From contig NZ_PDWM01000003.1 of assembly GCF_010093225.1 (NCBI RefSeq), forward strand, positions 60,022 through 124,021: 64,000 nucleotides of DNA, read 5' to 3'. Below the pieces are notes generated by a model. It made no database searches. It saw only the letters and a list, made by a program, of their open reading frames with translations, and was not told the DNA's origin. Numbering within the stretch: position 1 is the stretch's first letter; every line of letters begins with the position of its first letter. Origin of the DNA: Pseudoxanthomonas koreensis. Its GTDB lineage: Bacteria; Pseudomonadota; Gammaproteobacteria; Xanthomonadales; Xanthomonadaceae. The translations under genes and the position numbers were made by a program. Positions 35,808 through 46,255 of the stretch are shown here, one piece after another.

Positions 35808-35836
35808 ATGGCGGTTTTCCCCCTGGAACCCGCCAT
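35808..35836 (+). promoter_or_regulatory. Hairpin enclosing the metX start codon (candidate expression platform)
   Basis: ATGGCGG (35808-35814) pairs exactly with CCGCCAT (35830-35836), whose last two bases are the AT of the metX ATG at 35835. No U-rich terminator is seen between aptamer and gene, so translation control is plausible. The first strand is itself an in-frame ATG (35808) that could start a protein nine residues longer. Confidence 0.6.
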
Positions 35837-36875
35837 GACCCTCGTGAACGCCGCCCTGCAGCCCGAAGCCCCCGATTCCTGTACCGGCCAGCCGTCGCCC
35901 GGCGCGGCCGCGCCGCCGTCCGCGCAGCGTGGCGAGATCGCGCCGGCGCTGCCGATGCGCCACGCCGGCGTGCGCCAGGTGCTGCTGCGCTACGAAGTGC
36001 AGGGGCCGGCCGGCGCGCCGGTGGTGTTCATCGCCGGCGGCATCTCCGCGCACCGCCATGCCTCGGCCAGCGCAGCGTTCCCGGAGGCGGGCTGGGCCAA
36101 TGCGCTGGTCGCCGCCGGGCGCACCCTGGATCCAGCCAGCCACCGCATCCTCGCCTTCGACTACGTCGGTGCCGACGGCCGCCTCGACGCGCCGATCGAC
36201 ACCACCGACCAGGCCGACGCCATCGCCGCGCTGCTCGACGCGCTCGGGATCGAACGGCTGCAGGCCTTCGTCGGCTATTCCTACGGCGCGATGGTCGGGC
36301 TGCAGTTCGCCGCGCGGCATGCTTCGCGCCTGCAGCGGCTGGTCGCGGTCAGCGGCGCGCACAAGCCGCATCCCTACGCCTCGGCCTGGCGCGCGCTGCA
36401 GCGCCGCGCGGTCGCGCTCGGCCAGCTGCAGTGCGCCGATGCGCAGGGCCTGGCGCTGGCGCGGCAGTTCGCCATGCTCAGCTACCGCACGCCGGAGGAA
36501 TTCGGCGAGCGCTTCGACGCAGCGCCGGAGATCGTCAACGGCCGCGTGCGCTGCGCCGCCGAGGACTACCTGGACGCGGCCGGCGCGCAGTACGTCGCGC
36601 GCACCCCGGTCACCGCCTACCTGCGCCTGTCCGAATCGATCGACCTGCACCGCCTGGAGCCGTCCGCGGTGCAGGTGCCGGTGAGCGTGGTCGCGGTCGA
36701 GGGCGACCGCCTGGTGCCGCTGTCCGATTCGGTGACATTGGTCGAGGGCCTGCACGGCCGCGGCCAGCTGCGCGTGCTGCGCTCGCCGTACGGCCACGAC
36801 GCCTTCCTGAAAGAAACCGACCGCATCGACCTCATCCTCGCCGCCGTCCTGCGCGGCACCGGAGCCACGCCGTGA
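35835..36875 (+). CDS. metX: Homoserine O-acyltransferase (MetX type)
   Basis: 346-residue alpha/beta-hydrolase that acylates homoserine, first step of methionine synthesis. Catalytic triad: Ser in FVGYSYGAMVGLQFA, Asp in VAVEGDRLVPLSD, His in SPYGHDAFLKE. The elbow GYSYGAM differs from the GGSMGGM of typical MetX, as in the xanthomonad subgroup often described as succinyltransferases, so the acyl donor is uncertain. Preceded by the SAM riboswitch and its start-codon hairpin. The TGA overlaps the GTG of metB by 4 bp. Confidence 0.9.
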   Translation: MTLVNAALQPEAPDSCTGQPSPGAAAPPSAQRGEIAPALPMRHAGVRQVLLRYEVQGPAGAPVVFIAGGISAHRHASASAAFPEAGWANALVAAGRTLDPASHRILAFDYVGADGRLDAPIDTTDQADAIAALLDALGIERLQAFVGYSYGAMVGLQFAARHASRLQRLVAVSGAHKPHPYASAWRALQRRAVALGQLQCADAQGLALARQFAMLSYRTPEEFGERFDAAPEIVNGRVRCAAEDYLDAAGAQYVARTPVTAYLRLSESIDLHRLEPSAVQVPVSVVAVEGDRLVPLSDSVTLVEGLHGRGQLRVLRSPYGHDAFLKETDRIDLILAAVLRGTGATP

Positions 36876-38137
36876 GCAAGCCCACCGCCGCCAACGACAC
36901 CGCCTGCCGTCCCGCCACCGCCGCCGTGCGCGCCGGCATCGACCGCGACACCGCGCATGGCGCGGTGGTGCCGCCGATCGTGCTGTCGAGCAACTTCAGC
37001 TTCGACGGCTTCGGCAACAAGCGCCAGTACGACTACACGCGCAGCGGCAACCCGACCCGCGACCTGCTCGGCGAGGCGCTGGCCGAACTGGAAGGCGGCG
37101 CCGGCGGCGTGGTCACCGCCACCGGCATGGGCGCGATCACCCTGGTGCTCAATGCGCTGCTGCAGCCCGGCGACCGCCTGGTGGTGCCGCACGACGCCTA
37201 TGGCGGCAGCTGGCGCCTGTTCAACGCGCTGGCGGCGAAGGGCCACTTCGAACTCATCACCGCCGACCTCACCGACCCGCGCTCGCTGGCCGACGCGCTG
37301 GGCCGGTCGCCGAAGCTGGTGCTGGTGGAGACCCCCTCCAACCCGCTGCTGCGGATCACCGACCTGCGCTTCGTGATCGATGCCGCGCACAAGGCCGGCG
37401 CGCTGGTGGTGGTCGACAACACCTTCCTCTCGCCGGCGCTGCAGAAGCCGCTGTCCTTCGGCGCCGACCTGGTGCTGCATTCGACCACCAAGTACGTCAA
37501 CGGCCACAGCGACGTGGTCGGCGGCGCGGTGGTGGCGCGCGATGCGGAGCTGCACCAGCAACTTGTGTGGTGGGCCAATGCGCTGGGCCTGACCGGCTCG
37601 CCGTTCGACAGCTTCCTGACCCTGCGCGGCCTGCGCACGCTGGATGCGCGCATGCGCGTGCACCAGGAGAACGCGGCCGCGATCGCCGCGCTGCTCGATG
37701 GCCACGCGGCGGTGGAGAAGGTGTACTTCCCGGGCTTGGCCTCGCATCCGGGCCACGCCGTGGCCGCGCGCCAGCAGGCCGGCTTCGGCGCGATGCTCAG
37801 CTTCGAGCTGCGCGGTGGCGCCGATGGTGACCAGGAGCGCGCCGTGCGCGCCTTCGTCGATGCGCTGCGCTGGTTCACCCTGGCCGAGTCGCTGGGTGGC
37901 GTGGAAAGCCTGGTCGCGCATCCGGCGACGATGACCCACGCGGCGATGAGCGCGGAAGCGCGGGCCAAGGCCGGCATTTCCGATGGCTTGCTGCGCCTGT
38001 CGATCGGCATCGAGGCGACCGAGGACCTGGTCGCCGACATCGCCGCCGCGCTGCGCGCGGCCGAGGCCGCGGTCGCGGCACAGGGCGTGCCTGCGCAACA
38101 GGCCGCGCCTGCACGACAGCAGTGGGTGGATGCGTGA
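36872..38137 (+). CDS. metB: Cystathionine gamma-synthase-like PLP enzyme
   Basis: 421 residues, Cys/Met-metabolism PLP family. Marks: [59 protein letters not shown], the PLP lysine in VLHSTTKYVNGHSDVVGGAV, and SLGGVESLVAHPATMTH. It makes cystathionine from O-acylhomoserine and cysteine. Sulfhydrylase (MetZ) or gamma-lyase activity cannot be excluded from sequence. GTG 36872 overlaps metX and its TGA overlaps hom, so the three genes are translated together under riboswitch control. The C-terminal tail (AAVAAQGVPAQQAAPARQQW) is longer than usual. Confidence 0.92.
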   Translation: MSKPTAANDTACRPATAAVRAGIDRDTAHGAVVPPIVLSSNFSFDGFGNKRQYDYTRSGNPTRDLLGEALAELEGGAGGVVTATGMGAITLVLNALLQPGDRLVVPHDAYGGSWRLFNALAAKGHFELITADLTDPRSLADALGRSPKLVLVETPSNPLLRITDLRFVIDAAHKAGALVVVDNTFLSPALQKPLSFGADLVLHSTTKYVNGHSDVVGGAVVARDAELHQQLVWWANALGLTGSPFDSFLTLRGLRTLDARMRVHQENAAAIAALLDGHAAVEKVYFPGLASHPGHAVAARQQAGFGAMLSFELRGGADGDQERAVRAFVDALRWFTLAESLGGVESLVAHPATMTHAAMSAEARAKAGISDGLLRLSIGIEATEDLVADIAAALRAAEAAVAAQGVPAQQAAPARQQWVDA

Positions 38138-39249
38138 GCGCGGTCGCCGGCCTGCGGCCACGGCGTGCGGGTGCGGCGCCGGGTCGCGGCACCGCGGAGC
38201 CCGCGCGCGCACCGCAGCGCCGGCTGGCGCTGCTTGGCACCGGCACCGTGGGCGCGGCCTTCGTCGCCCGCTACCAGCGCCTGCAGTCGCGCGGCCTGGC
38301 CTTGCCCAAGGTGGCGTGGCTGGCCAACTCGCGCAGCGTGCAGGCCTGCGGCAGCGGCCTGGACGCGGCGCTGGAACAGGCCATCGCCGCGCCACGGCGC
38401 GAGCTGCTGCTGCAGGGCTGGGCCGAGGCCGAGGCGCTGCATGAAGGCGACATCGTGGTCGATGCCACCGCCAGCGAGCTGGTCGCCGACTGGCATCCGG
38501 AATGGCTGGTGCGCGGGGTCAGCGTGGTCACCGCCAACAAGCTCGGCCACGGTTCGCTGCTGGCGCGCTCGCAGGCGATCACCGAGGCGCAGTGCGCGAC
38601 CGGCGCGCGCTACGGCGACAGCGCCACCGTCGGCGCCGGCCTGCCTCTGCTGGGCAGCCTGCGCGCGCTGGTTGCCGGTGGCGACCGCATCCATGCGGTG
38701 GAAGGCGTGCTCTCCGGTTCGCTCGGCTGGCTGTTCGGCCGCTTCGATGGCACCTGCCCGTTCTCGGACTGCGTGCGTGAAGCGGCGGCGGCCGGCTACA
38801 CCGAGCCGGACCCGCGCGTGGACCTGTCCGGCGAGGACGTGCGCCGCAAGCTGCTGATCCTGGCCCGTGCCGCCGGCCTGGCACTGGAACCGGCGCAGGT
38901 GAGGGTCGAATCGCTGCTGCCGGCGGCGCTGGCGGCGGCAGCGCCCGGCGAGGTGGACGGCCTGCTGCACCTGCTCGACGCGCCACTGGCCGCGCGCCTG
39001 CAGCAGGCGCGCGACACCGGGGGGAAGCTGCGTTTCGTCGGCCGCTTCGACGCCCACGGCGCCACGGTAGGCCTGCGCACGCTGCCGGCCGACCATCCCC
39101 TGTGCGGCGGCAGCGGCGCCGACAACCGCGTGGCGGTTTCCAGCGACCGCTATCCGGTGCAGCCGCTGGTGATCCAGGGCCCGGGGGCGGGCGCCGAGGT
39201 CACTGCCGCGGCCCTGCTCGACGACGTGCTGCGGATCAGCGCGGCGTAA
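38134..39249 (+). CDS. hom: Homoserine dehydrogenase
   Basis: 371 residues. NAD(P)-binding LALLGTGTVGAAFVARYQRL, catalytic region SVVTANKLGHG, and the homoserine domain GLPLLGSLRALVAGGDRIHA with VEGVLSGSLGWLFGRFDG, AGYTEPDPRVDLSGEDVRRK and ASSDRYP-like SSDRYPVQPLVIQGPGAGAE. No aspartokinase or ACT domain is fused, unlike ThrA/MetL of enterics. It supplies homoserine to metX. GTG 38134 overlaps metB. Its last 14 bp overlap the 3' end of the convergent diguanylate cyclase gene. Confidence 0.93.
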   Translation: MSAVAGLRPRRAGAAPGRGTAEPARAPQRRLALLGTGTVGAAFVARYQRLQSRGLALPKVAWLANSRSVQACGSGLDAALEQAIAAPRRELLLQGWAEAEALHEGDIVVDATASELVADWHPEWLVRGVSVVTANKLGHGSLLARSQAITEAQCATGARYGDSATVGAGLPLLGSLRALVAGGDRIHAVEGVLSGSLGWLFGRFDGTCPFSDCVREAAAAGYTEPDPRVDLSGEDVRRKLLILARAAGLALEPAQVRVESLLPAALAAAAPGEVDGLLHLLDAPLAARLQQARDTGGKLRFVGRFDAHGATVGLRTLPADHPLCGGSGADNRVAVSSDRYPVQPLVIQGPGAGAEVTAAALLDDVLRISAA

Positions 39250-42200
39250 CCGTGCCGGCCGGCGCGTCGGGCACCACGCCGTCGGCGCGGAACAGTTCCA
39301 GCAGGCCGGTTTCCACCAGCCAGGATGGATCGCCCTCGAATGCAGTCATTCCCGCCGGCGGGCGCGCGTCTTCGCGCGGACGGTACGCCGCCCCGGTGTT
39401 GCGCCCGTCCGCCTTGGCCCGGTACAGGGCGCGGTCGGCGAGGGTGACCATCTGCTCCCAGCCGAGCAGGTGCGGCGCCTGCGGGAACAGCGGGCATTCG
39501 ACCAGGCCGACCGAGGCGGTCAACTTGCAGCGGGTGCCATCGTCCAGCTCGAAGGCATGGCCGCGGATCTCCGCGCACAGGCGTTCGCCGATCCGGGCGA
39601 GGCTGCCGCGCGGCTGCGGCCGGAACACCAGCAGGAATTCCTCGCCGCCCCAGCGCGCCACGTAGTCGCCGCTGCGTACCAGCGCGGTCAGCAGCGCCGC
39701 GGTCCGCTCCAGCACGCGGTCGCCGGCGGCGTGGCCGTGGGTGTCGTTGACGCCCTTGAAGTGGTCCAGGTCCAGCAGCGCGAACACCACCACCTCGATC
39801 CCGGCCCGGTAGGCCGCATCGCGCTGGTAGAAGGCCAGGTCGGCGGGAACCTGCCGCGACAGGTAACGGCGGTTGTGCAGGCCGGTGAGCGGATCGGTGA
39901 AGCTCAGCGTCTCCAGTCTTTCGTTGGCCGCCTGCAGGTCGCGGGTGCGCTCCTGGACCAGTTGCTCCAGCGCCGCGCGCTGGCGCGCGTGGCGGCGCTG
40001 CAGCCATTCGTAGCCGATGAACACCAGGCAGGTGAGCAGCAGCGGCAGCAACAGGCGGAAGACCAGGGCCTCGTGCCAGCGCGGCGGGATCGACAGCCGC
40101 ATTCCCGCCACGTTGTCCGGCCTGCCGGCGGAGAAGTCGGCGACCTCGAAGCGGTAATCGCCCGGCGGCAGGTTGGTGTAGACAGCGTTGCGCAGGTGCG
40201 GCGCGTCCGGTTCGCGCCAGCCGCGGTCGTAGCCCACCAGCCGGTAGCGCAGCTGCACCGGCCGGTCGGGCCGGAACGAGGGCGCGGAGAACTCGAATTT
40301 CAGGTCGCGCGCATGCAACGGCAACTGCAGCGGCCGGTCCTGGTCCGGATACTGCCACTGTCCCAGCACCTGCACCCGTTCGATCAGCATGCGCGGGGCG
40401 ACGCCAGGCTCGCTCGGCCTGGCCGTATCGACCAGCAGCGCGCCGTCGCGGGTGGGCAGCCACAGCGTGTCGCCCGCCAGCAGGCCGCGGGCATTGCCGG
40501 CGCCGTTGCAGCACTTGTCGACCTGGCCGCCGGGGCGGTCGGCGCCGGAGTTGATCACGATCTCGGCGTGGACCGGGCGCCCGGGCCTGCCCGGCGTGCC
40601 GTCGAGGTCGGCCAGTGGCAGCCGGTACACGCCGCGCATGCCGGCGACCCACAGCCAGCCGCGGTTGGCGGCGATGAAGAAGGCGATGTTGGCCGGTATT
40701 CCCTGGGCACGGCCGAGCGCGGTCCAGCGCTTGCCGTCGAACAGCTGCAACTGCTCGTCGCGGGTGCCGCCGATGATCCAGCGGCCGTCCTCCAGCTCGT
40801 GGATGGCGGTGACCATGGTGTCCTCGGCCAGCCCGGTGTCGCGGCCGGTAGCCAGGATCCCGCCGTCGCGCCATTCGTACAGGCCGCGGTTGGTTCCGAC
40901 CAGGATGCGGCCGTCGCGGGTCTCATGGACCAGCCGCGCGCGGCCGTCCGCCAGGCCCTGGGCCTGGCCGTACTGGCTCAGGCTGCCGTCCGGCCAGAGC
41001 AGGAACAGGCCATCGCTGGTGGCGAACCAGAGCCGGCCGGAGCGGTCGCGGACGATGCCGCTGACCTGCGCGCCGCGCAGCGGCGCCAGCACCGGAGGTG
41101 ACTCGATCCGGCCGTTGCGCAGCACCGCCACGCCCGCGCGCGTGCCGATCCAGGTGCGGTCCGTCTCCACCAGCAGGGTGTAGGCCTCCGGGTGTGGCAG
41201 CCGTTCGCCGGCCGCGCGCAGGCGGAAGCGCTGGCCGTCGAAGCTGTCGACGCCGTCGCTGCCGCCCACGTGGACCGTGCCGTCCGGGCCGCTCGCGATC
41301 GACCACAGCAGCGCCTTGCGCAGGCCCTGTTCGTGGCCCAGGCGCTTGGTCCAGCCGTCCCAGGCCCGGGTGAGTCCATCGACCGCGCTGCCCAGCCACA
41401 GGTTGCCGTCCCGGTCCTCGTGGATCGCGCGGATCGCGCGGCTGCCGGGCAGGTCGACGACGCTTTCCACCCGCCGGCCCTCGCGCAGGCGGTCCAGCCG
41501 TTGCGGGCTGGCGACCCACAGGTTGCCGTCGCGGTCGGACTGCAGCGCCTCCACCGGGGTGTCGGCGATGCGCTGCCAGGCCTCGCCCTCGAGCAGGTAC
41601 AGGCCTTGCGCGGTCCCGGCCCAGAGGCGGCCGTCGCCGTCGCCGGCCAGCCGCGATACCTGGGCCAGCGCGGCGGCGGCGGGCAGCGCATGGCTGTGCG
41701 TGCCGGTGGCATCGAGCCGGAACACCTGCCCGGTGCTGCCAACCCAGATCCCGTCGCGGTGCCGCAACAGGCTCCAGGCCGGCGCAGCCAGCGGGTGCAG
41801 CAGGGTCAGCCGGGTGCCGTCGCTGGCATAGACGCCATCCGGCCCACCGACCAGCACGCCGTCGTCGCCGGCGACGATCGTGCGCACCGGGAAGTCGCCC
41901 TGCGCCTGGTCCGGGGCGCTGACCAGCGGCACCCGGGTGAAGCGGCCGTTGCGGAACACCAGCAGGCCCTGGGTGGTGCCGATCCACAGGCGGTCGTTGC
42001 CCGCGTGCAGGGCCAGGACATGGCCGCCCAGTTCAGGGGCGTCCTGCTGGCCGTAAGGGGTGAAGCGCACGCCGTCGTAGCGTGCCAGGCCGCCCTGGGA
42101 GCCCAGCCAGAGGTAGCCGTCCTGGTCCTGGACGATCGCCAGCACGCTGATCTGCGGCAGGCCGTGTTCGACCCCCCAGGTGTCGCGCACGTAGTCGCGG

Positions 42201-42310
42201 AAGGCCTTGTCCGCCTGCAGCGCCAGGGCCGGCGTGGCCAGGCCCCAGGCCAGCGCGCAGGCACAGGCTGCCCTTGCCGCCGCGGCGCGCAGAAGGGCGC
42301 GGACGCGCAC
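39236..42310 (-). CDS. Propeller-sensor diguanylate cyclase
   Basis: 1024 residues. Signal peptide ([17 protein letters not shown]), about 14 short propeller repeats of the 'two-component regulator propeller' type ([20 protein letters not shown] is the first), a Y_Y_Y domain ([26 protein letters not shown]), one membrane helix ([20 protein letters not shown]), a coiled coil, then GGDEF ([17 protein letters not shown]; active site [11 protein letters not shown]) with an inhibitory RSGD I-site five residues before it. It makes c-di-GMP in response to a periplasmic signal. GTG start 42310. The sensor half is homologous in plan to the hybrid kinase at 46256. Confidence 0.92.
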   Translation of the reverse strand: MRVRALLRAAAARAACACALAWGLATPALALQADKAFRDYVRDTWGVEHGLPQISVLAIVQDQDGYLWLGSQGGLARYDGVRFTPYGQQDAPELGGHVLALHAGNDRLWIGTTQGLLVFRNGRFTRVPLVSAPDQAQGDFPVRTIVAGDDGVLVGGPDGVYASDGTRLTLLHPLAAPAWSLLRHRDGIWVGSTGQVFRLDATGTHSHALPAAAALAQVSRLAGDGDGRLWAGTAQGLYLLEGEAWQRIADTPVEALQSDRDGNLWVASPQRLDRLREGRRVESVVDLPGSRAIRAIHEDRDGNLWLGSAVDGLTRAWDGWTKRLGHEQGLRKALLWSIASGPDGTVHVGGSDGVDSFDGQRFRLRAAGERLPHPEAYTLLVETDRTWIGTRAGVAVLRNGRIESPPVLAPLRGAQVSGIVRDRSGRLWFATSDGLFLLWPDGSLSQYGQAQGLADGRARLVHETRDGRILVGTNRGLYEWRDGGILATGRDTGLAEDTMVTAIHELEDGRWIIGGTRDEQLQLFDGKRWTALGRAQGIPANIAFFIAANRGWLWVAGMRGVYRLPLADLDGTPGRPGRPVHAEIVINSGADRPGGQVDKCCNGAGNARGLLAGDTLWLPTRDGALLVDTARPSEPGVAPRMLIERVQVLGQWQYPDQDRPLQLPLHARDLKFEFSAPSFRPDRPVQLRYRLVGYDRGWREPDAPHLRNAVYTNLPPGDYRFEVADFSAGRPDNVAGMRLSIPPRWHEALVFRLLLPLLLTCLVFIGYEWLQRRHARQRAALEQLVQERTRDLQAANERLETLSFTDPLTGLHNRRYLSRQVPADLAFYQRDAAYRAGIEVVVFALLDLDHFKGVNDTHGHAAGDRVLERTAALLTALVRSGDYVARWGGEEFLLVFRPQPRGSLARIGERLCAEIRGHAFELDDGTRCKLTASVGLVECPLFPQAPHLLGWEQMVTLADRALYRAKADGRNTGAAYRPREDARPPAGMTAFEGDPSWLVETGLLELFRADGVVPDAPAGTVTPR

Positions 42311-42427
42311 GGACCCGGCTGGGCTGGGCTTGGCAGCTGGCGTTTCGATCGAGAACCCCCTGTTCCCGCGCCCAAACTTACGGCTTTTCCGCCACTTTCT
42401 CCAGCGGCGCCCCTCCCGCGGTGCCGC

Positions 42428-43810
<1,383 letters not shown>

Positions 43811-44060
43811 TGCGGGAGCGCGGCTCCGGAGGGACGGGAGGTACTGCGGCATTCTATTGGTTGCAGCGGCAACCGGCATGGTGCGCTGCGGGGCGGGCAG
43901 GGGCGCGCTGGCGGTGCGCCGCGCCCGCCTGGCGCCGGCTGCCGACCCGCGGGCGCCGGGCCGGGTCGGCGGGCTGGCGTACGAGGGGGGGGGCGCCACC
44001 GGTCGCGCGCCGGTTACCCTCTCCGCGAACCGACCCGCCAAGGGCCACGCCCGGACGCCG

Positions 44061-44309
44061 ATGCCCCGCTACATCCTTTACCAGCGCGACGACTGCCATC
44101 TCTGCGACCAGGCGCTGGCGGTGCTGGCCGCGGCCCGCCTGCCGGAACCGGACAGCGGGTTCATCGACGACGACGACGCGCTGGAGGCGCGCTACGGCAT
44201 CCGCGTGCCGGTCCTGCGCGACGAGGCCACCGGCGCCGAACTGGACTGGCCGTTCGACCTCGCCGGCCTCCGTGCCTGGCTGGGCCCGACGGACGACGCG
44301 GGCCGGTAA
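44061..44309 (+). CDS. Glutaredoxin-like small protein (DUF836)
   Basis: 82 residues: [20 protein letters not shown], CxxC motif, then [20 protein letters not shown]. This is a glutaredoxin fold with the cis-proline in RVPVL. Redox role in the cytoplasm, partner unknown. ATG 44061 chosen because similarity starts there; the frame is open far upstream inside sdaA antisense. A run of nine G (43985-43993) lies 68 bp upstream. It faces the yceI gene, 3 bp apart. Confidence 0.87.
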   Translation: MPRYILYQRDDCHLCDQALAVLAAARLPEPDSGFIDDDDALEARYGIRVPVLRDEATGAELDWPFDLAGLRAWLGPTDDAGR

Positions 44310-44312
44310 GGA

Positions 44313-44879
44313 CTACCGCGGTTTCAGCAGGACGCGGGTGCTGATGGCGACTTCGTCGGGGATCGCCGAGGTGTCGGCCCAGTCGCCGCCGCCGACGCCG
44401 AATTCCAGGCGCTTCACCACCGCCTTGCCTTCCAGCACCGGCTGCGCGCCGCCACTCCAGCTGAAGGTCAGGGTCACCGGCTTGCGCACGCCGCGCAGCT
44501 CCAGGGTGCCGTCGGCGGCATAGCGGTCGTCGGCCAGCCGGCGGAAGCCGCTGGCGCTGTAGCGCGCCTGGGCGAACTTCGCCACGTTGAAGAAGTCGGC
44601 GGTCTTCAGCGTCGAGTCGCGGTCGTCGTTGCCGGTGGCGGCGCTGGCCAGGCCGATGCTCACGTCCAGCGTGCCGGCTTCGGGGCTGGCCGGGTCGAAG
44701 CTCAGCTTCGTGCTGAAATCGCCGAAGCGGCCGGTGAACAGTTCGCCGTCGTAGCGGCTGGCGAAGGCCAGGGTCGAGCCGGGCGCCTGCACGTAGTCGG
44801 CGGCCGCGGCGGGCGCGGTGGCGAGCATCGCCGCGAGCGCGGCGGCCACCGCCGCGGGCGTGGTGAGGCGGATGGTCAT
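44313..44879 (-). CDS. YceI-family periplasmic protein
   Basis: 188 residues with a signal peptide (AVAAALAAMLATAPAAAA). YceI lipocalin-like fold: YVQAPGSTLAFASRYDGELF, FDPASPEAGTLDVSI, then GTLELRGVRKPVTLTFSWSG. Family members bind polyisoprenoid lipids or quinones and are often coupled with cytochrome b561. That is exactly the case here: its start overlaps the cytochrome gene stop by 4 bp, and a second YceI precedes the cytochrome. Confidence 0.92.
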   Translation of the reverse strand: MTIRLTTPAAVAAALAAMLATAPAAAADYVQAPGSTLAFASRYDGELFTGRFGDFSTKLSFDPASPEAGTLDVSIGLASAATGNDDRDSTLKTADFFNVAKFAQARYSASGFRRLADDRYAADGTLELRGVRKPVTLTFSWSGGAQPVLEGKAVVKRLEFGVGGGDWADTSAIPDEVAISTRVLLKPR

Positions 44880-45469
44880 GGCGGATCCTTGCTGGGGGAG
44901 GAAGGGGGGGAAACGGCGAGCCAGCCGCGCGGCAGCATCCGCGCCAGGGTGGCGTCGCGCTGGAAGAAGTGGTGGTACACCGCGGCGGCGGCATGGCCGG
45001 CGACCAGCGCCATCAGCACCCAGAACAGGGTTTCGTGGGCGCCGTGCATTGCCGTGGCCAGGGCTTCGTCCGGCGGGCTGAGCTTGGGCACCTCGGCCAG
45101 GCCGAACCAGCGGAACGGACGCAGCCCGCTGGCCGAGTCGTACAGCCAGCCCGAAAGCGGCATCGCCAGGATCAGCAGGTAGATCGCGCCGTGGGTGAGC
45201 GAAGCCAGCCGCGCCTGCCAGCGCGGCGTGCCCGGCACCGGCTGCGGCGCACCGGCGTACGCGCGCCAGGCGATGCGCACCAGCACCAGCGCCAGCACGG
45301 TCAGGCCCAGCGACTTGTGCGCGGTGTAGACCCAGAAGTATTTCGGCGAGCGCGGCAGTTCGCCCATCACCAGGCCGACCGCGCCGATCGCCAGGATCAG
45401 CACGGCGATCGTCCAGTGCAGCAGCTGGCTGATGCCGCCCCAGCGGTCGGCGGTGTTCTTCAGGCTCAT
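44876..45469 (-). CDS. Cytochrome b561
   Basis: 197 residues, four helices, di-heme membrane electron carrier (CybB type). Marks: RWGGISQLLHWTIAVLILAI, FWVYTAHKSLGLTVLALVLV, LTHGAIYLLILAMPLSGWLY and HGAHETLFWVLMALVAGHAA followed by VYHHFFQRDATLARMLP; the heme His residues are in place. It probably passes quinol electrons to or from the YceI partners. Both ends overlap YceI genes by 4 bp, forming yceI-cyb-yceI. Confidence 0.94.
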   Translation of the reverse strand: MSLKNTADRWGGISQLLHWTIAVLILAIGAVGLVMGELPRSPKYFWVYTAHKSLGLTVLALVLVRIAWRAYAGAPQPVPGTPRWQARLASLTHGAIYLLILAMPLSGWLYDSASGLRPFRWFGLAEVPKLSPPDEALATAMHGAHETLFWVLMALVAGHAAAAVYHHFFQRDATLARMLPRGWLAVSPPSSPSKDPP

Positions 45470-46161
45470 GGCGTGGCGGGCTCCTGGCGTGCGGGCGGGG
45501 TATCGGGGGGAATCGCGTCGTCGTCGTCGCCGGGATGCGCGTCGCGCTGCGCCTCGGCCTCGATCCGCAGTTCGATCTGGTCGCCGATCACCGACGGCCA
45601 GGCATCGATGCCGAACGCGCTGCGGCTCAGCGTGGCGGTGGCGGAAAACCCTGCGGTGCGCCGGAACGGCGGCAGCGGATGGCGCCTGAGCGCGTTGAAG
45701 CGCACTTCCAGCGGCACCTCGCGGGTGACGCCGCGCAGGGTCAGCTGGCCGTGGACGATGAAGCGCCCGTCATCCAGCGCTTCGACCCGGGTGGAGACGA
45801 AGCGTGCCTCGGGCCAGCGTCCGGCGTCGAGCAGGTTGCGGGCGAGGGCGGCGCGGTTCCAGTCGGGGTCGCCCAGGTCCAGCCGCTGCAGCGGGACGGC
45901 GACGTCCAGCCGCGCGCCGCTCCAGTCCTGCGGGTCGAACTCGAGCGTGCCGGTGCTTCCGGAGACCGCGCCCAGCGCCTGCGAGAACCCGGCGTGCGAA
46001 ACCGCGAACACCACCCGGGTGTGGACCGGGTCCAGTTCGTAGCGCGCCGGCGTGGCCGCCGCCGGCAGTGCGGCCAGCGACGCCAGCAGCAGCGCGGCCA
46101 GCCGCGCCCGCGTGCGGCGGTGGCACGGGGCGTCAGGGGCCTGCGGGCGGCACGTGGTCAT
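45466..46161 (-). CDS. Second YceI-family periplasmic protein
   Basis: 231 residues. Signal peptide in ARLAALLLASLAALPAAATP; YceI pattern YELDPVHTRVVFAVSHAGFS, WPEARFVSTRVEALDDGRFI, HGQLTLRGVTREVPLEVRFN, FSATATLSRSAFGIDAW. It ends in an acidic tail (HPGDDDDAIPPDTPP) absent from the first copy. ATG 46161 chosen because the basic stretch and signal helix follow. First gene of the yceI-cyb-yceI operon; its upstream region is shared with the divergent hybrid kinase (94 bp apart). Confidence 0.9.
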   Translation of the reverse strand: MTTCRPQAPDAPCHRRTRARLAALLLASLAALPAAATPARYELDPVHTRVVFAVSHAGFSQALGAVSGSTGTLEFDPQDWSGARLDVAVPLQRLDLGDPDWNRAALARNLLDAGRWPEARFVSTRVEALDDGRFIVHGQLTLRGVTREVPLEVRFNALRRHPLPPFRRTAGFSATATLSRSAFGIDAWPSVIGDQIELRIEAEAQRDAHPGDDDDAIPPDTPPARQEPATP

Positions 46162-46255
46162 CGGCCGGCATTCTAGGCGGTGCCGGCGCGGGGGCGCGTG
46201 GCTTGCGTCTGCAACGATGCGTTGCGACGATTCGCCCGGGGGAACAGGAGAGCGG

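Noticed and set aside
43985..43993. Run of nine G upstream of the glutaredoxin-like gene as a phase-variation switch
   Set aside because: It is not inside a gene nor clearly between promoter boxes, and such runs are not rare at this GC content.
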